From contig JAJZTA010000016.1 of NCBI GenBank assembly GCA_021849295.1, positions 1-62,758 on the forward strand: a DNA stretch of 62,758 bases. Reading direction: 5' to 3'. Both the position numbers and the translations under genes were made by a program. This document shows positions 19,383-28,592 of this stretch, one piece after another (the stretch's first letter is position 1; each line of letters begins with the position of its first letter). The notes beneath the pieces were generated by a model, which was given only the letters and a program-made list of their open reading frames with translations, ran no database searches and had not been told where the DNA came from. Source of the stretch: Pseudomonadota bacterium. Lineage in GTDB: Bacteria > Pseudomonadota > Alphaproteobacteria > Micavibrionales > UBA2020.

Positions 19383-22300
19383 ATGGGTAGATTCCGTAAA
19401 AACCTCACCGCCACAACTGCGCTTGTCGCGGCCGCCATGCTCGCCCTGCCAACCGCCGCGGAGGCCTGCGCCAACAGCAGCATCGTCATTTCCACCGCCG
19501 GCGCCGCCGCGCAAACGCTGAATTGCGGCGGCGACACGCTGACGGTCAACTCCGGCGCGTCGATCACGGCCAGCTCCCAGCCCGTGACCGTCAATCTGGG
19601 CAGTTCCATTACCAACACGGGGACGATCAAGGCGACGTCATATTCGGATATCTACCTCAGCGGCACGGCGGCGATGAGTTCGATCACCAACAGCGGCACG
19701 ATCTCGCTCACGAACAACGCCGCCTCCGCGTCGAACGCCGCCATTTACATCTCCAGCGGCGCATCCGTCAGCAACGCGCTGACCAACAGCGGCACGATCA
19801 AATCGGACATGACGCAAAGCGGCAGTACGGCTGCGCTGAAAGGCTACGGGCTGTATATGACCGGCGGCACCATCAAGGACCTCGATAACCAGAGCGGCAG
19901 CACCCTCTCCGCCAAGGCCGTCAGCCAGAGTGCCGCGACGGTTCAGGCAACGGCGGCGGGGGTCTATCTCGACAACAACGCCGGCATCACCGGCGCGGTC
20001 ACCAACGCGGGCACGATCTCCGGCGACGCATCGGTCACCAACGCGACTCTCTATCTCCACGCCTACGGCTACGGCGTCGCCGCCCTGAACAGCAGTTCGA
20101 TTGCCAGCATCACCAACAACGGCACGATCTCCGGTTCTATCGAGGGATCAAAATCCCCCTCGCTCAGCAGCGTATCCGCCGCGGGGGTTTATCTCAATAA
20201 CGCGACGATCAGCGGCGCGCTCACCAACAGCGGCACGATCAAGGCCAGCCTGTCCGTTCCCTCGATCTATGGCACGGTGAAAGGCAACACCATAGCTGAT
20301 ACGGCCGTGACCGGCCTCAAACTGACCAACGGCAGCTCGATCAACAGCGTCAACAACAATGGCGGCACAATCGAGGCCACGGTTTCCATCGTGCCGACGG
20401 TCAGTGCGGCAAACGCGACCCCCTCCAGCGCAACCAAAGTCGCCGTATTCGCAGCAGGCATGGCTCTCCACGGCTCGACCGTCACGAACGCAATCACCAA
20501 CTCCGGAACCATCAAGGCCACGGCAACCGTCACCGCCAAATCCATATCCTACGACTGGGCTATGGGCATTGACGCCACCGGCACCAGCAACATCGGCAGC
20601 ATCACCAACAGCGGCACGATTTCTGCCACGGCCAAAGGCACGGCTACGGCCACCGGCGCAACGACCACCAACTACGCGTCGGCCAGCGGCATGTATCTGA
20701 ACGGCGTCACCTTTTCGGGCGGCATCACCAACAGCGGCACGATCTCCGGCACGGTGACAGGTGTGGTCGCAAAAGGCGGCAAGATCACAGGCTATGTCCG
20801 CGGCGCGAACATCGTCAGCGCCACCTCGCTCACAGCATTGACCAACAAAAGCAGCGGCGTAATCTCGGCCGCGGCGAACCTCACGGCCCAAAGCGGCACG
20901 GCCGTGGCTACGGCCTGGGGTGTGAGCCTTGAAAGCGGCATCGGCAGCATCGACAACGCCGGCACGATCGAAGGCACGGCCACGCTGAAAACGACATCCC
21001 TCAATAAAGCAAAAGGCATCGTATACGGCGCAGACATATGGAACGGCGGCAGCATGACTGGCGGCTTTACCAACAGCGGCACGATCGAAGGCATTGTCAC
21101 CGCCGGCGCGTCGGCGACAGGCTCCAACACCGGCACCGCCTACGGCCTCTCCGTCGATGGCGGCACCGTTACCGGCGCGCTGACCAACAGCGGTACGATC
21201 AAGGCCAAGGTGGACGCAGGCTCCACCGGCATATCCGAGAAGGCCTATGGCCTTTACCTGAACAACGCGACCCTCGGTGGCGGCTTCACCAACACCGGCA
21301 CGGTCGAAGGCACGGTCGCCCACACATGGGGCACGGGCTACGGCATCTACATCAACGGCGGCGGCGGCACGATCACCAATACCGGCACGATCAAGGGCTC
21401 GACCGACGCGATTTACATGACCGGCCTGAGCAGCGCGACGAACATCGACATCAACGGCGGCACCGTCAGCGGCGGTATCGTCGACGCCGGCTGGACGGGC
21501 GGACATTCAACCCTCACGCTTGGCACCAACCTCACCACCAGCGGCAACATCACCGTGTCCAACCTCGCCATCAACTCCGGCGACACGCTGACGATCTCCG
21601 CCGGCAACGCCGTCAAGCTGAACACCATGACGGCGCCGCCCGCCGGCACGCTGGCGCTGGCCGTCAACGGCACGGGCGCGGGCAACTTCGGCAGTCTCAC
21701 GGTCAGCGGCGGCCCCGTCAACATCGCCAACACCGGCAGCATCACCGTTGCGGTGGGCTCGAGTTCCTCCGGCCTCGCGGCGGGCCACATGATGGTCGTC
21801 ACCGGCACGGGGCAGACAGAAGTCAACGGCGCCGCGCAATCCGTCAACGTCGCGACTGTTTCCGGCAGCTCCTACATGTGGAACTTCGCTTTGCAAGACG
21901 GCACGACATCCACGTTCGGCACGAACAACCAGCTCTATCTGGTCGTCACGCAAAGCCATACGATTTCAGGCTCGGCGACGAACAGTCTCACCTCCGGCGT
22001 CGCCGCCGCACTGCAAAGCCAGATCAACTCGGCCAACCCCATCATCCAGTCGATGATCTCGGCGGTCAACGCCGCGCCGAATCAAACGGCGGTCAACAAC
22101 CTGCTGCAGACCTACCAGACAATCGTCGGCGGCGGGGCGGCGATGGCCGCCTTCGGGGTCGGCTCCAGCACATCCGACCAGTTCGGCAACCGCGAGGATG
22201 CGCTGCTCGATGGCACCGGCAACACCACCGGCATGGCAGCGGGCGATTTTTCGCACGGCGTCCATATGTAGGGACAGGGCTTCGGCGACTGGTCGAGCCA

Positions 22301-23090
22301 GGACGTCCGCAGCGGCATCTCGGGCTATAACGCCAGCACTTACGGCATGACGTTCGGCGTCGACAATGAAAACCTGTTCAAAAACGCCGTGGTCGGCGTC
22401 GCGGTCAGCTACGCCAAAACCAACGTCAACTCCAGGACGGTGACGACCGCGGGCACGGACGTCAATTCCTACCAGTTCGCGCTCTATGGCCGGTACAATC
22501 TCGATGCGCGCGACTTCCTGAGCGGCATGGCGGCCTACGGCTTCCATACCAACAAGACCTCGCGCGAACCGGCTGCGAACAAATTCGCCCACGGCAGCTA
22601 CAACGCCAACCAGTTCACCTTGCAGGGCGAATTCGGCCGCCACTACCATTACCGCGATGCGCTGGTGACGCCGAACCTCTCTTTGATGTGGTCGCATTAC
22701 ATGGCGGGCGGGTATACCGAAACCGGCGCACCCGGCGCCAACCTTGTCGTCGGCAGCAGCACCCTCGATATGGTGCAAGGCGGCATCGGCGTCGAGTCCG
22801 GCTGGAAGTTCCGCCAGAAGAACGGCGACGTGCTGAAGCCGGAAGTGCATGCCAGGTATCTCTACGACTTCGCCGGACAGGCCTTGAGCATGACGGCGCA
22901 GTTTTCTGGCAGCGGCGTGGCGGGATGGACAGCGAGCGGCGCCAGCCCCGCGCGCAGCACTTTCAATGTCGGCGGCAGCCTGCATCTCTACCGCACCAAC
23001 AACTGGGATTTCTCGGCAAGCTACGATTTCCGCTACAAGACGGGCTATACCGACAACGCCGTCATGCTGCGCGCCGAGTACAATTTCTAG
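19383..23090 (+). pseudogene. type V autotransporter, in-frame TAG before the beta-barrel
   Basis: The reading frame covers 1,235 codons. A signal peptide (LTATTALVAAAMLALPTAAEA) is followed by a long passenger built from degenerate repeats with the core ITNSGTI, separated by Ala/Thr/Gly-rich strands, which should form a beta-helix on the cell surface. The C-terminal ~270 residues are an autotransporter barrel ending in the outer-membrane signature AEYNF. Codon 963 (22269-22271) is TAG, in HM-stop-GQGFGDW, exactly where barrels usually read WGQ; a TGG to TAG change explains it. Without readthrough the passenger is made but not anchored or exported. The start is set by GGAG before ATG 19383. 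Adhesin-like function is inferred from architecture only. Confidence 0.85.
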
Positions 23091-23102
23091 GCAAAGAGAA
23101 GC

Positions 23103-25094
23103 TTAAGCGGGCCCCTGCGGCCGGGCTGCATTTTTCGGTGCCGGCTGTTTGCCTGGCACTGCGGCGGCTTGCGCCGTTGCGGATGACGGCGTAGCGGCCT
23201 CGACCTTTTTTCCCGCCTTCAGCTTGTCGCGGATCTTCTTGATCCTTTTCGCACGGCGTCTCACTTCGCGGCGGTGCTTGCCAAGCGCGATGGTCATATC
23301 GCCCCAGACGTTGATGGCCGTCTGCGACATGTCGAGGATGCGGTCGCCGGGGATGACCATGTCGTAAACCTTCTGGATCGCCGCGTTGGAAAGACCGGTC
23401 AGGCCGAGCACCGGCGCGAGCAGGCTGAGGTTCGACGACGGCATGCCGGGCGCGCCGTAGCCGTGCAGCGCAACGATGGCCGCCACCGCGACCTTGTGCA
23501 TCAGGTCCATGGTGTGGCCGAAGATGGCGTTGGCCGCGAAGACCGTGGTGCCGAGATAGAGCGAGGTGCCAAGCATGTTGAAGTTCGCGCTCAAGGGAAC
23601 GACCGAGTCACGGGTCTTTTGCGGCACGCCCATGACTTTCAGGCTTTCCTTGGTCGTGGGCATCGTCGCGATGCCCGACGATGTGCCGAAGGCCGTGCCC
23701 AGCGTCGTGCCGATGGCCTTCGCGTCCTTCAGGCGACGCGCGCCATAGAGGTAATCCACGACGGCAAGCGCCGCCGCGCCGATGGCCATGCCGGTGAAGA
23801 CCGTCGCATAGTAGCCCGCGTAGCCCATGACCGCGCCGATACCGTGGCTGAAGGTGGTCGACATCATCAAAAACACCGCCGGCGCGCCGACGTAATTCAT
23901 GTAGCCGCCGAAGGCCTTGTCGGTGAAACCCGCGGCCTTTTCGGCAAACTGCCCCGCTTTGACGATGGCCGGAGCGGTAAAACGGTTGACGAAAGGCAGC
24001 GCTGCCATATTGAAGGTCTTCGCGAGCTTGCTTTTCTTCGCCCAGGCGGCGGCGCGCTCGTCGGCGGGCTTCACTTTTTCCTTGGCCATCTTGTAGAGGC
24101 CGGAGCCGATGGCGCCGCCCGCCATGACCTGCATGATGTAATGGAACGGGCTGAAGCCCGCGGCGCCCGCCGCGACTTTCACGGCAGCCACGCCCGCCCC
24201 CGCGACCGCGAGGTGCGGCAGCATGCCAGCCATCAGCGTCACGACGCCGGCGCCGATCAGAAAGCCGCTGAGCATCATCACGCCGAAGCGGGCGAAAGTC
24301 TCCGCTTCCTGACTGACGTTCTTTTCCGCGAAGGCGCGGAAGATGCTGAGACCCATGAACGGCACCGCGATATAAGGCAGCCCCGCGAAGAATGTGCCCG
24401 GCACGCCGGCGAGCACCGGAATCTGCGCCGCCACGTTGACGCCGCCCAGACCCATCACCGCGCCGCCCGCCGCGGCGATGAGGAAGCGGAAATCGCCGAC
24501 CTTGTCCCAGACGGTTTTGGGCTTTTCGCCGGCGACCATCTGCTGGCTGACCTCGTCGAAGGTGATGCCGTTTTTGTGGCAGTATTGCTCGAAGGACGCG
24601 ACGTTCTCCAGAACGGCGTCGAGCGGACGTTTGCGCGAAAAGACGTTGAAGGCTTTCGACACATAGCCTTTTTGCTTCTTCGCCTCGTCGCGCAGGGCCC
24701 CCAGCTCGGCCTTGATCTTGGCGACGTTCGTCAGGCCTTCCTGCAGCGCCTTGTAAAAGGCCTGCTGCTGCAGCGGCGTCTTGCGCTGCTGGCCGAGCAG
24801 CGCGGCGTCGATCGTGCCGTCGGCCGCGCCGAGCGCCTTCAGCCCTGCGGCGAGATCATTGACCGACATCTGTTCCTTGTTTTCGCGCAGCCGCTGCCAG
24901 CGGGTTTCGCCTTTGGCGTTGTCGTTGGAAGGTCCCTTGCCGACCGAGCTGTCGTTGGCGGGCGTGGCGAGGAGCACCTTCAGGATCTCTTCGCGTTCCG
25001 CCGCGCCGTTGACCAGCGCGTCGAGGAGCTGGCGCTGGTAGAGCGCACTGCTGCTCAACATGGTACTTGATTTCAACTGGTTGCCGTTGCTCAT
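23103..25094 (-). CDS. DAACS-family (glutamate/dicarboxylate:cation symporter-like) membrane protein with N-terminal extension
   Basis: A 663-residue protein. The first ~190 residues are soluble, helical and charged, with no recognised domain. Residues about 195-620 contain many hydrophobic segments and the DAACS hairpin signatures: AFGTSSGIATMPTT near 465-478 matches the serine-rich HP1 loop, and PLSANFNMLGTSLY near 498-511 matches the TM7 NMDGT motif. In the latter Asp is replaced by Leu, so the usual Na+ coordination is altered. A basic linker (REVRRRAKRIKKIRDK) and an Ala/Pro tail end the protein. Substrate and even transport activity are uncertain. It is transcribed towards the autotransporter, with 12 bases between the stops. 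Confidence 0.7.
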   Translation of the reverse strand: MSNGNQLKSSTMLSSSALYQRQLLDALVNGAAEREEILKVLLATPANDSSVGKGPSNDNAKGETRWQRLRENKEQMSVNDLAAGLKALGAADGTIDAALLGQQRKTPLQQQAFYKALQEGLTNVAKIKAELGALRDEAKKQKGYVSKAFNVFSRKRPLDAVLENVASFEQYCHKNGITFDEVSQQMVAGEKPKTVWDKVGDFRFLIAAAGGAVMGLGGVNVAAQIPVLAGVPGTFFAGLPYIAVPFMGLSIFRAFAEKNVSQEAETFARFGVMMLSGFLIGAGVVTLMAGMLPHLAVAGAGVAAVKVAAGAAGFSPFHYIMQVMAGGAIGSGLYKMAKEKVKPADERAAAWAKKSKLAKTFNMAALPFVNRFTAPAIVKAGQFAEKAAGFTDKAFGGYMNYVGAPAVFLMMSTTFSHGIGAVMGYAGYYATVFTGMAIGAAALAVVDYLYGARRLKDAKAIGTTLGTAFGTSSGIATMPTTKESLKVMGVPQKTRDSVVPLSANFNMLGTSLYLGTTVFAANAIFGHTMDLMHKVAVAAIVALHGYGAPGMPSSNLSLLAPVLGLTGLSNAAIQKVYDMVIPGDRILDMSQTAINVWGDMTIALGKHRREVRRRAKRIKKIRDKLKAGKKVEAATPSSATAQAAAVPGKQPAPKNAARPQGPA

Positions 25095-25398
25095 CGCAAC
25101 ACCTCTTGCAAGTTATTAACCTGAATATGAAATTTGAAGCTGACAGATGTAGTACACTCCTTCATGAAGCGTCAAGAAGTTTTTGCATAAAGACGCCTAG
25201 TATTAAAAAAATTCATTATATTTCAATCTATTAAATATGCATTCACCTTTGCTGCAATGCAAAAAATTCCTAGCCGGAAAGCGCGCCGCCGGAGCAGAAT
25301 CCGCTCTCCGGACAGCTTTTGTTTTGGTTGCTTGGGCATCGACTCATGAGGCCAAGAAAAGCTACTATAGATGTTGCCGATATAATATTGGTGGGGTT
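25095..25398. other. divergent intergenic region
   Basis: About 300 bases, AT-rich from 25190 to 25240, between the divergent DAACS-like gene and the receiver protein gene. Promoters for both should be here. The frame of the receiver gene is open from 25237, but the GC-rich upstream part shows no coding homology. I see no RNA gene or clear operator. Confidence 0.4.
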
Positions 25399-26250
25399 AT
25401 GGCTATAGTAATCTTCGAAACGGATGCCGAGCGCGCGCTGATCAGCGCGCTGGAGGAGGCGCGCCAAAAGACAGCCCCCGGCGTTATCCTGCAGTGCAAG
25501 CTCGGCAAACTGCAAAACGGCATGGCCCCTTCTGATCTCGCCAGCGCGCTGCAGGGCGATCTTGCAGGCAAGGACTGTTCGCTGTTCTTTTGCGCCGACG
25601 GCGACGTTTTCATCTGGTGGAACGGTCAGGCGAGCGAAACCATCGGCCAGATCGAAAAAACCCTGCGCAACGCCCTGAAAATAGAAGACCCGATCGGCTT
25701 GTTCCGCCAGTACGACGGCGCCATACAAAGAAAAGTGCTGCAGCAGGTCTGCCGCGAGAAAATCCAGATCAGGATTGAAAAAGAGGGCACTGCGGCGCCG
25801 CTGACGGAAGAGGAAAAACAGGCACTCTCAAAGCAGCAATGGGAGACCTTCGCGCATGCGCGGAAAAAACGCAACGGGCGCACCAAACCCGAGATCATGA
25901 TCGTCGAGGATGTCGAGATCACCCGCAAACTCCTGCGCGCGATCATCGGCAACCAGTATGTCTGCCATATGGCAGCCGACGGCGCGGAAGCGGTAAAACT
26001 CTACACCGAGAACGCGCCCGACATCGTTTTTCTCGACGTTGAACTGCCGGATTGCAGCGGCCACGACCTTGCCTCTTTGTTCGGGAAGAACGATCCCGAC
26101 GCCTACCTCATCATGGCGACCGCGAACCACTATGAAAGCGACATCAACGCGGCAAAGGAAAACAAGGTCAAGGGATACGCGGTCAAGCCGCTGACGCTCG
26201 AAAAAATAAAGAAGTTTCTCGACAATTACGCCGCCCGCGGTTCCCACTGA
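25399..26250 (+). CDS. response regulator with unknown N-terminal domain
   Basis: A 283-residue cytoplasmic protein. Residues about 163-280 form a CheY-like receiver: acidic pocket in IMIVEDVEIT, phosphoacceptor Asp213 in DIVFLDVELP, conserved Thr in IMATAN and Lys in YAVKPLTLEK. The N-terminal ~140 residues (LISALEEARQKTAPG ... DGDVFIWWNG) have no DNA-binding signature; GDVFIWW suggests an alpha/beta domain of unknown role. With the receiver at the C-terminus and no effector behind it, output must be through the N-terminal domain or protein contact. ATG 25399 is preceded by GGTGGGG. No histidine kinase is adjacent. Confidence 0.75.
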   Translation: MAIVIFETDAERALISALEEARQKTAPGVILQCKLGKLQNGMAPSDLASALQGDLAGKDCSLFFCADGDVFIWWNGQASETIGQIEKTLRNALKIEDPIGLFRQYDGAIQRKVLQQVCREKIQIRIEKEGTAAPLTEEEKQALSKQQWETFAHARKKRNGRTKPEIMIVEDVEITRKLLRAIIGNQYVCHMAADGAEAVKLYTENAPDIVFLDVELPDCSGHDLASLFGKNDPDAYLIMATANHYESDINAAKENKVKGYAVKPLTLEKIKKFLDNYAARGSH

Positions 26251-26467
26251 GGCCACGCCGCTTTCGGACCCGTTTCTTCCGTCATTATTGATCAATGATT
26301 TGCGCCCTATTGTCCGGCTCAACCCCACCCAGAGCGCACTCCCTGAATAAAAACGGTCCATGCTCTGGTCTGGCTCATGTTTAGAAAAAACTTTCATAGA
26401 CACAGGCCCTTGTTTATAGTGGCTCATGTTTTCGACATAAAGCCCTTAACAAGAGTTAAAAAATGCC

Positions 26468-26482
26468 CTCAAACAGAAAACC
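26468..26482 (+). repeat. target-site duplication, left copy
   Basis: CTCAAACAGAAAACC directly precedes the left terminal inverted repeat and recurs directly after the right one at 27592-27606. A 15-base direct repeat at this place is best explained as duplication of the target on insertion; one more C could belong to it. Confidence 0.85.
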
Positions 26483-27591
26483 GGGGTATAGTGTAAGGCC
26501 AGAGATGTCTGATTTCTGACCACACACCCAAAGATAAAGAAACAGCCCCTGCCATTAATTTGGTAGGGGTTGTTTTTTGTCAGTGCGTAAGCGTTACCAA
26601 ACACACAAAGAAGCTGCGCAAATCGCCGCCATATACAAAAACACATCATTAAATAAAGAAAAAACAGCATTAAAGCCCTGAAATGTAGACGTTTCTACGC
26701 TTGACCAAGCGCAAAAATTCCCATATATTACAAGCAGATTTGCACAGGTTGTCTGTGCAAAATCCGGGGCGTTCAAACCCCATAGCAATGCGGCTGGCAT
26801 CAGCCGTGACTGATGCATTTCTTCAGAGAAAAGCATCAGGGATGCCGCTTCTCGGTCTTTATGACCGGGTGTCCTCACTCTGTACAGGAAGCACAAAACC
26901 CTTTTCCTTTCTAAAATAGAATTTGAAATCGCGGATCGGGCAGCGCACTCTTATGAAGTGTTTGAATATGGACGTATTTGGAAAAAAAACAAAAGATACC
27001 TGAAGGAATATGCCAGTGGGAAAAGCAGTTTAAATCGAAGAGTACTAAAAGCGTTTATTGTTCTGGCACGCCTAGTATCTATGGGCAGGGCTATTTTTTC
27101 AGACCCCATGCCATACCTTGAAGAAATAGAACCATTATTATGTTCCGCCGTCAATCTGAGGCCATGCGCTGCATACATGGTTTTAAGGCGGGAAGGTAAT
27201 TGCCGATCTTGCGGGAAAAAGCGATATTCTTCCCGCTGCTGCGGATAATGCGTGAAGCCGCATTTAATCAATAAAGTACCGCAATGCACATTCAGCTTGA
27301 TGCCATGTCCGCTTAATACAAGCGGCTTTCTTCCATCATGGCCTCTATTCTTAGGCGCAATGCATCATCTGATTCGCTCATGCCATCAAGGGATTTCGCG
27401 GCGGCATGGAGCTTTGTCATTGCCCTTTTCCTTTGTTTAAAACAGGAAGCAAAGGCTAGCAAATATATCTGGACAAAATGAAGGATACTTGATGTAGAAA
27501 ACAGCCCCTACCGGATTAATGGCAGGGGCTGTTTCTTTATCTTTGGGTGTGTGGTCAGAAATCAGACATCTCTGGCCTTACACTATACCCC
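26483..27591. mobile_element. 1.1-kb element with long terminal inverted repeats
   Basis: The element is 1,109 bases long. The first and last 77 bases (26483-26559 and 27515-27591) are perfect inverted repeats beginning GGGGTATAGTGTAAGG, and similarity continues imperfectly for about 18 more bases. Inside each repeat CAGCCCCTGCCA pairs with the following TGGTAGGGG-type arm, giving a terminator-like hairpin facing inward. The interior is AT-rich and has only broken short frames; I see no DDE or other transposase, so it is non-autonomous or decayed. It sits after codon 6 of an outer-membrane protein gene, flanked by a 15-base duplication. I cannot assign it to a named IS family. Confidence 0.8.
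26958..27248 (+). CDS. short frame inside the inverted-repeat element, unrecognised
   Basis: A 96-residue frame starting with GTG and rich in Arg, Lys and Tyr (KKNKRYLKEY, RSCGKKRYSSRCCG). The same frame stays open about 70 bases upstream. No family is recognised and it may be the remnant of a longer gene once carried by the element. Confidence 0.25.
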   Translation: MFEYGRIWKKNKRYLKEYASGKSSLNRRVLKAFIVLARLVSMGRAIFSDPMPYLEEIEPLLCSAVNLRPCAAYMVLRREGNCRSCGKKRYSSRCCG

Positions 27592-27606
27592 CTCAAACAG
27601 AAAACC
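27592..27606 (+). repeat. target-site duplication, right copy
   Basis: Second copy of CTCAAACAGAAAACC, immediately outside the right terminal inverted repeat. It continues in frame into the outer-membrane protein gene. Confidence 0.85.
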
Positions 27607-28408
27607 TCTTTATTTTGCCGCCATTCTTGCAACCGTCTTGACGATGGCGCCGTGCGCGGCGCAAGCAAAAAAGACTTTCCTTCCCGGAGTAGCGGCCATC
27701 AACGGCGACATAGGCGCAGCGGGCGCGGTCATCGACGGCTATAGTTCGGTCATCGTTTCCGGCAAGTCCGCTGTCCCTGTTACGGGTCCATTCGGCGCGC
27801 AGATCGGCGGCGCCGCATCTGTCGGCAGCATTGACAGCAGCGCCATTGCGGCGCACCTGTTCGCCCGCGACCCCGCGCGAGGGCTGATCGGCGTGACAGG
27901 CATGCTGGCAAAAGTCGACAACTGGAATTTTAAAACGACGAACATGGGCTTTCAGGATATTTACAGACTCGGCCTCGAAGGCGAAATTTAACTCGACCGG
28001 TTCACCTTTCATCTCGGCGGCGGCCTTCAGGACCAGAGGAACCATGCCAATTTCGTCACCACCACGAAGTTCGGCGGGACAACCTACGGCAACGCCGGGG
28101 TCAGCTACTATCCCACTGGAAACCTAAAGCTCTCACTGAACGCTGCGGCCTTTCGCAATGAGAGCAGCGGCGGTGGCGGCATCGAATGGAAGCCCCGCAT
28201 GTCTTCCCCGTTTTCGCTGTTTGCCGACGGCGGCGTGGCCAGCTATTCCTCCGGCTACGCCCTTACCGGCATCCGCTTCAGTTTCGGCAGCAGCGGCGTA
28301 TCGCTCCAGGAACAGGACCGCGCCTACGATCCTCCGAACGCCGCCGATGATTTTATCAATCAGGAAAGCGGTTCCGTCGGCCACAATATCGTGCCGCCTG
28401 CCTAATAT

Positions 28409-28538
28409 GCCTGAGTCCATCCGCACGGATTTTCGCGCAGGTGTATCCAAAGATTGGCGGATTGGTGATTTGACGGTTGGCATCGAAGCCCCATCGTACC
28501 AACAGTTTGCTCATTACGCTGTTTATCTGGGAAAATAG
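28409..28538 (+). pseudogene. possible remnant of a beta-barrel C-terminus
   Basis: A 42-codon frame starting four bases after the stop of the preceding barrel pseudogene. Alternating polar and hydrophobic residues (GVSKDWRIGDLTVGIEAP, then QQFAHYAVYLGK) look like outer-membrane beta-strands. It may be the displaced 3' end of the same gene or a separate remnant. Homology cannot be shown here. Confidence 0.3.
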
Positions 28539-28592
28539 AGGATATTTCCGCCGATTTTTCCCGCGGTAAAATTAACAGAAGCTGGCATGGCT

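Larger units (their letters stand above)
26463..28405 (+). pseudogene. outer-membrane beta-barrel protein, split by an inserted element and an in-frame TAA
   Basis: Removing the 1.1-kb element (26483-27591) and one copy of the 15-base duplication joins ATG 26463 (MPSNRKP) to LYFAAILATVLTMAPCAAQA, giving a complete signal peptide. The mature part is Gly/aromatic-rich and strand-like (GVAAINGDIGAAGAVIDGYSS ... FSLFADGGVASYSSGYALTGIRFSFG), as in porin or OmpA-like barrels. A second lesion, TAA at 27989-27991, lies in EGEI-stop-LDRFTFHLGGG; CAA to TAA would explain it. The protein ends near PPA at 28405 without the usual terminal aromatic residue, so its 3' end may also be altered. Function is not recognised. 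Confidence 0.72.

Noticed and set aside
20148..21506. 452-residue minus-strand frame under the autotransporter passenger
   Set aside because: It mirrors the repeats on the opposite strand and shows no start signal; the plus-strand signal peptide and barrel decide the coding strand.
23274..25070. 598-residue plus-strand frame opposite the DAACS-like gene
   Set aside because: It is His/Arg/Asp-rich, as antisense frames of Ala-rich membrane proteins are; the minus strand shows transporter motifs.
26483..27591. Tn3-family element because the ends begin with GGGG
   Set aside because: The inverted repeats are 77 bases rather than 38, the duplication is 15 rather than 5 bases, and no Tn3 transposase or resolvase is present.
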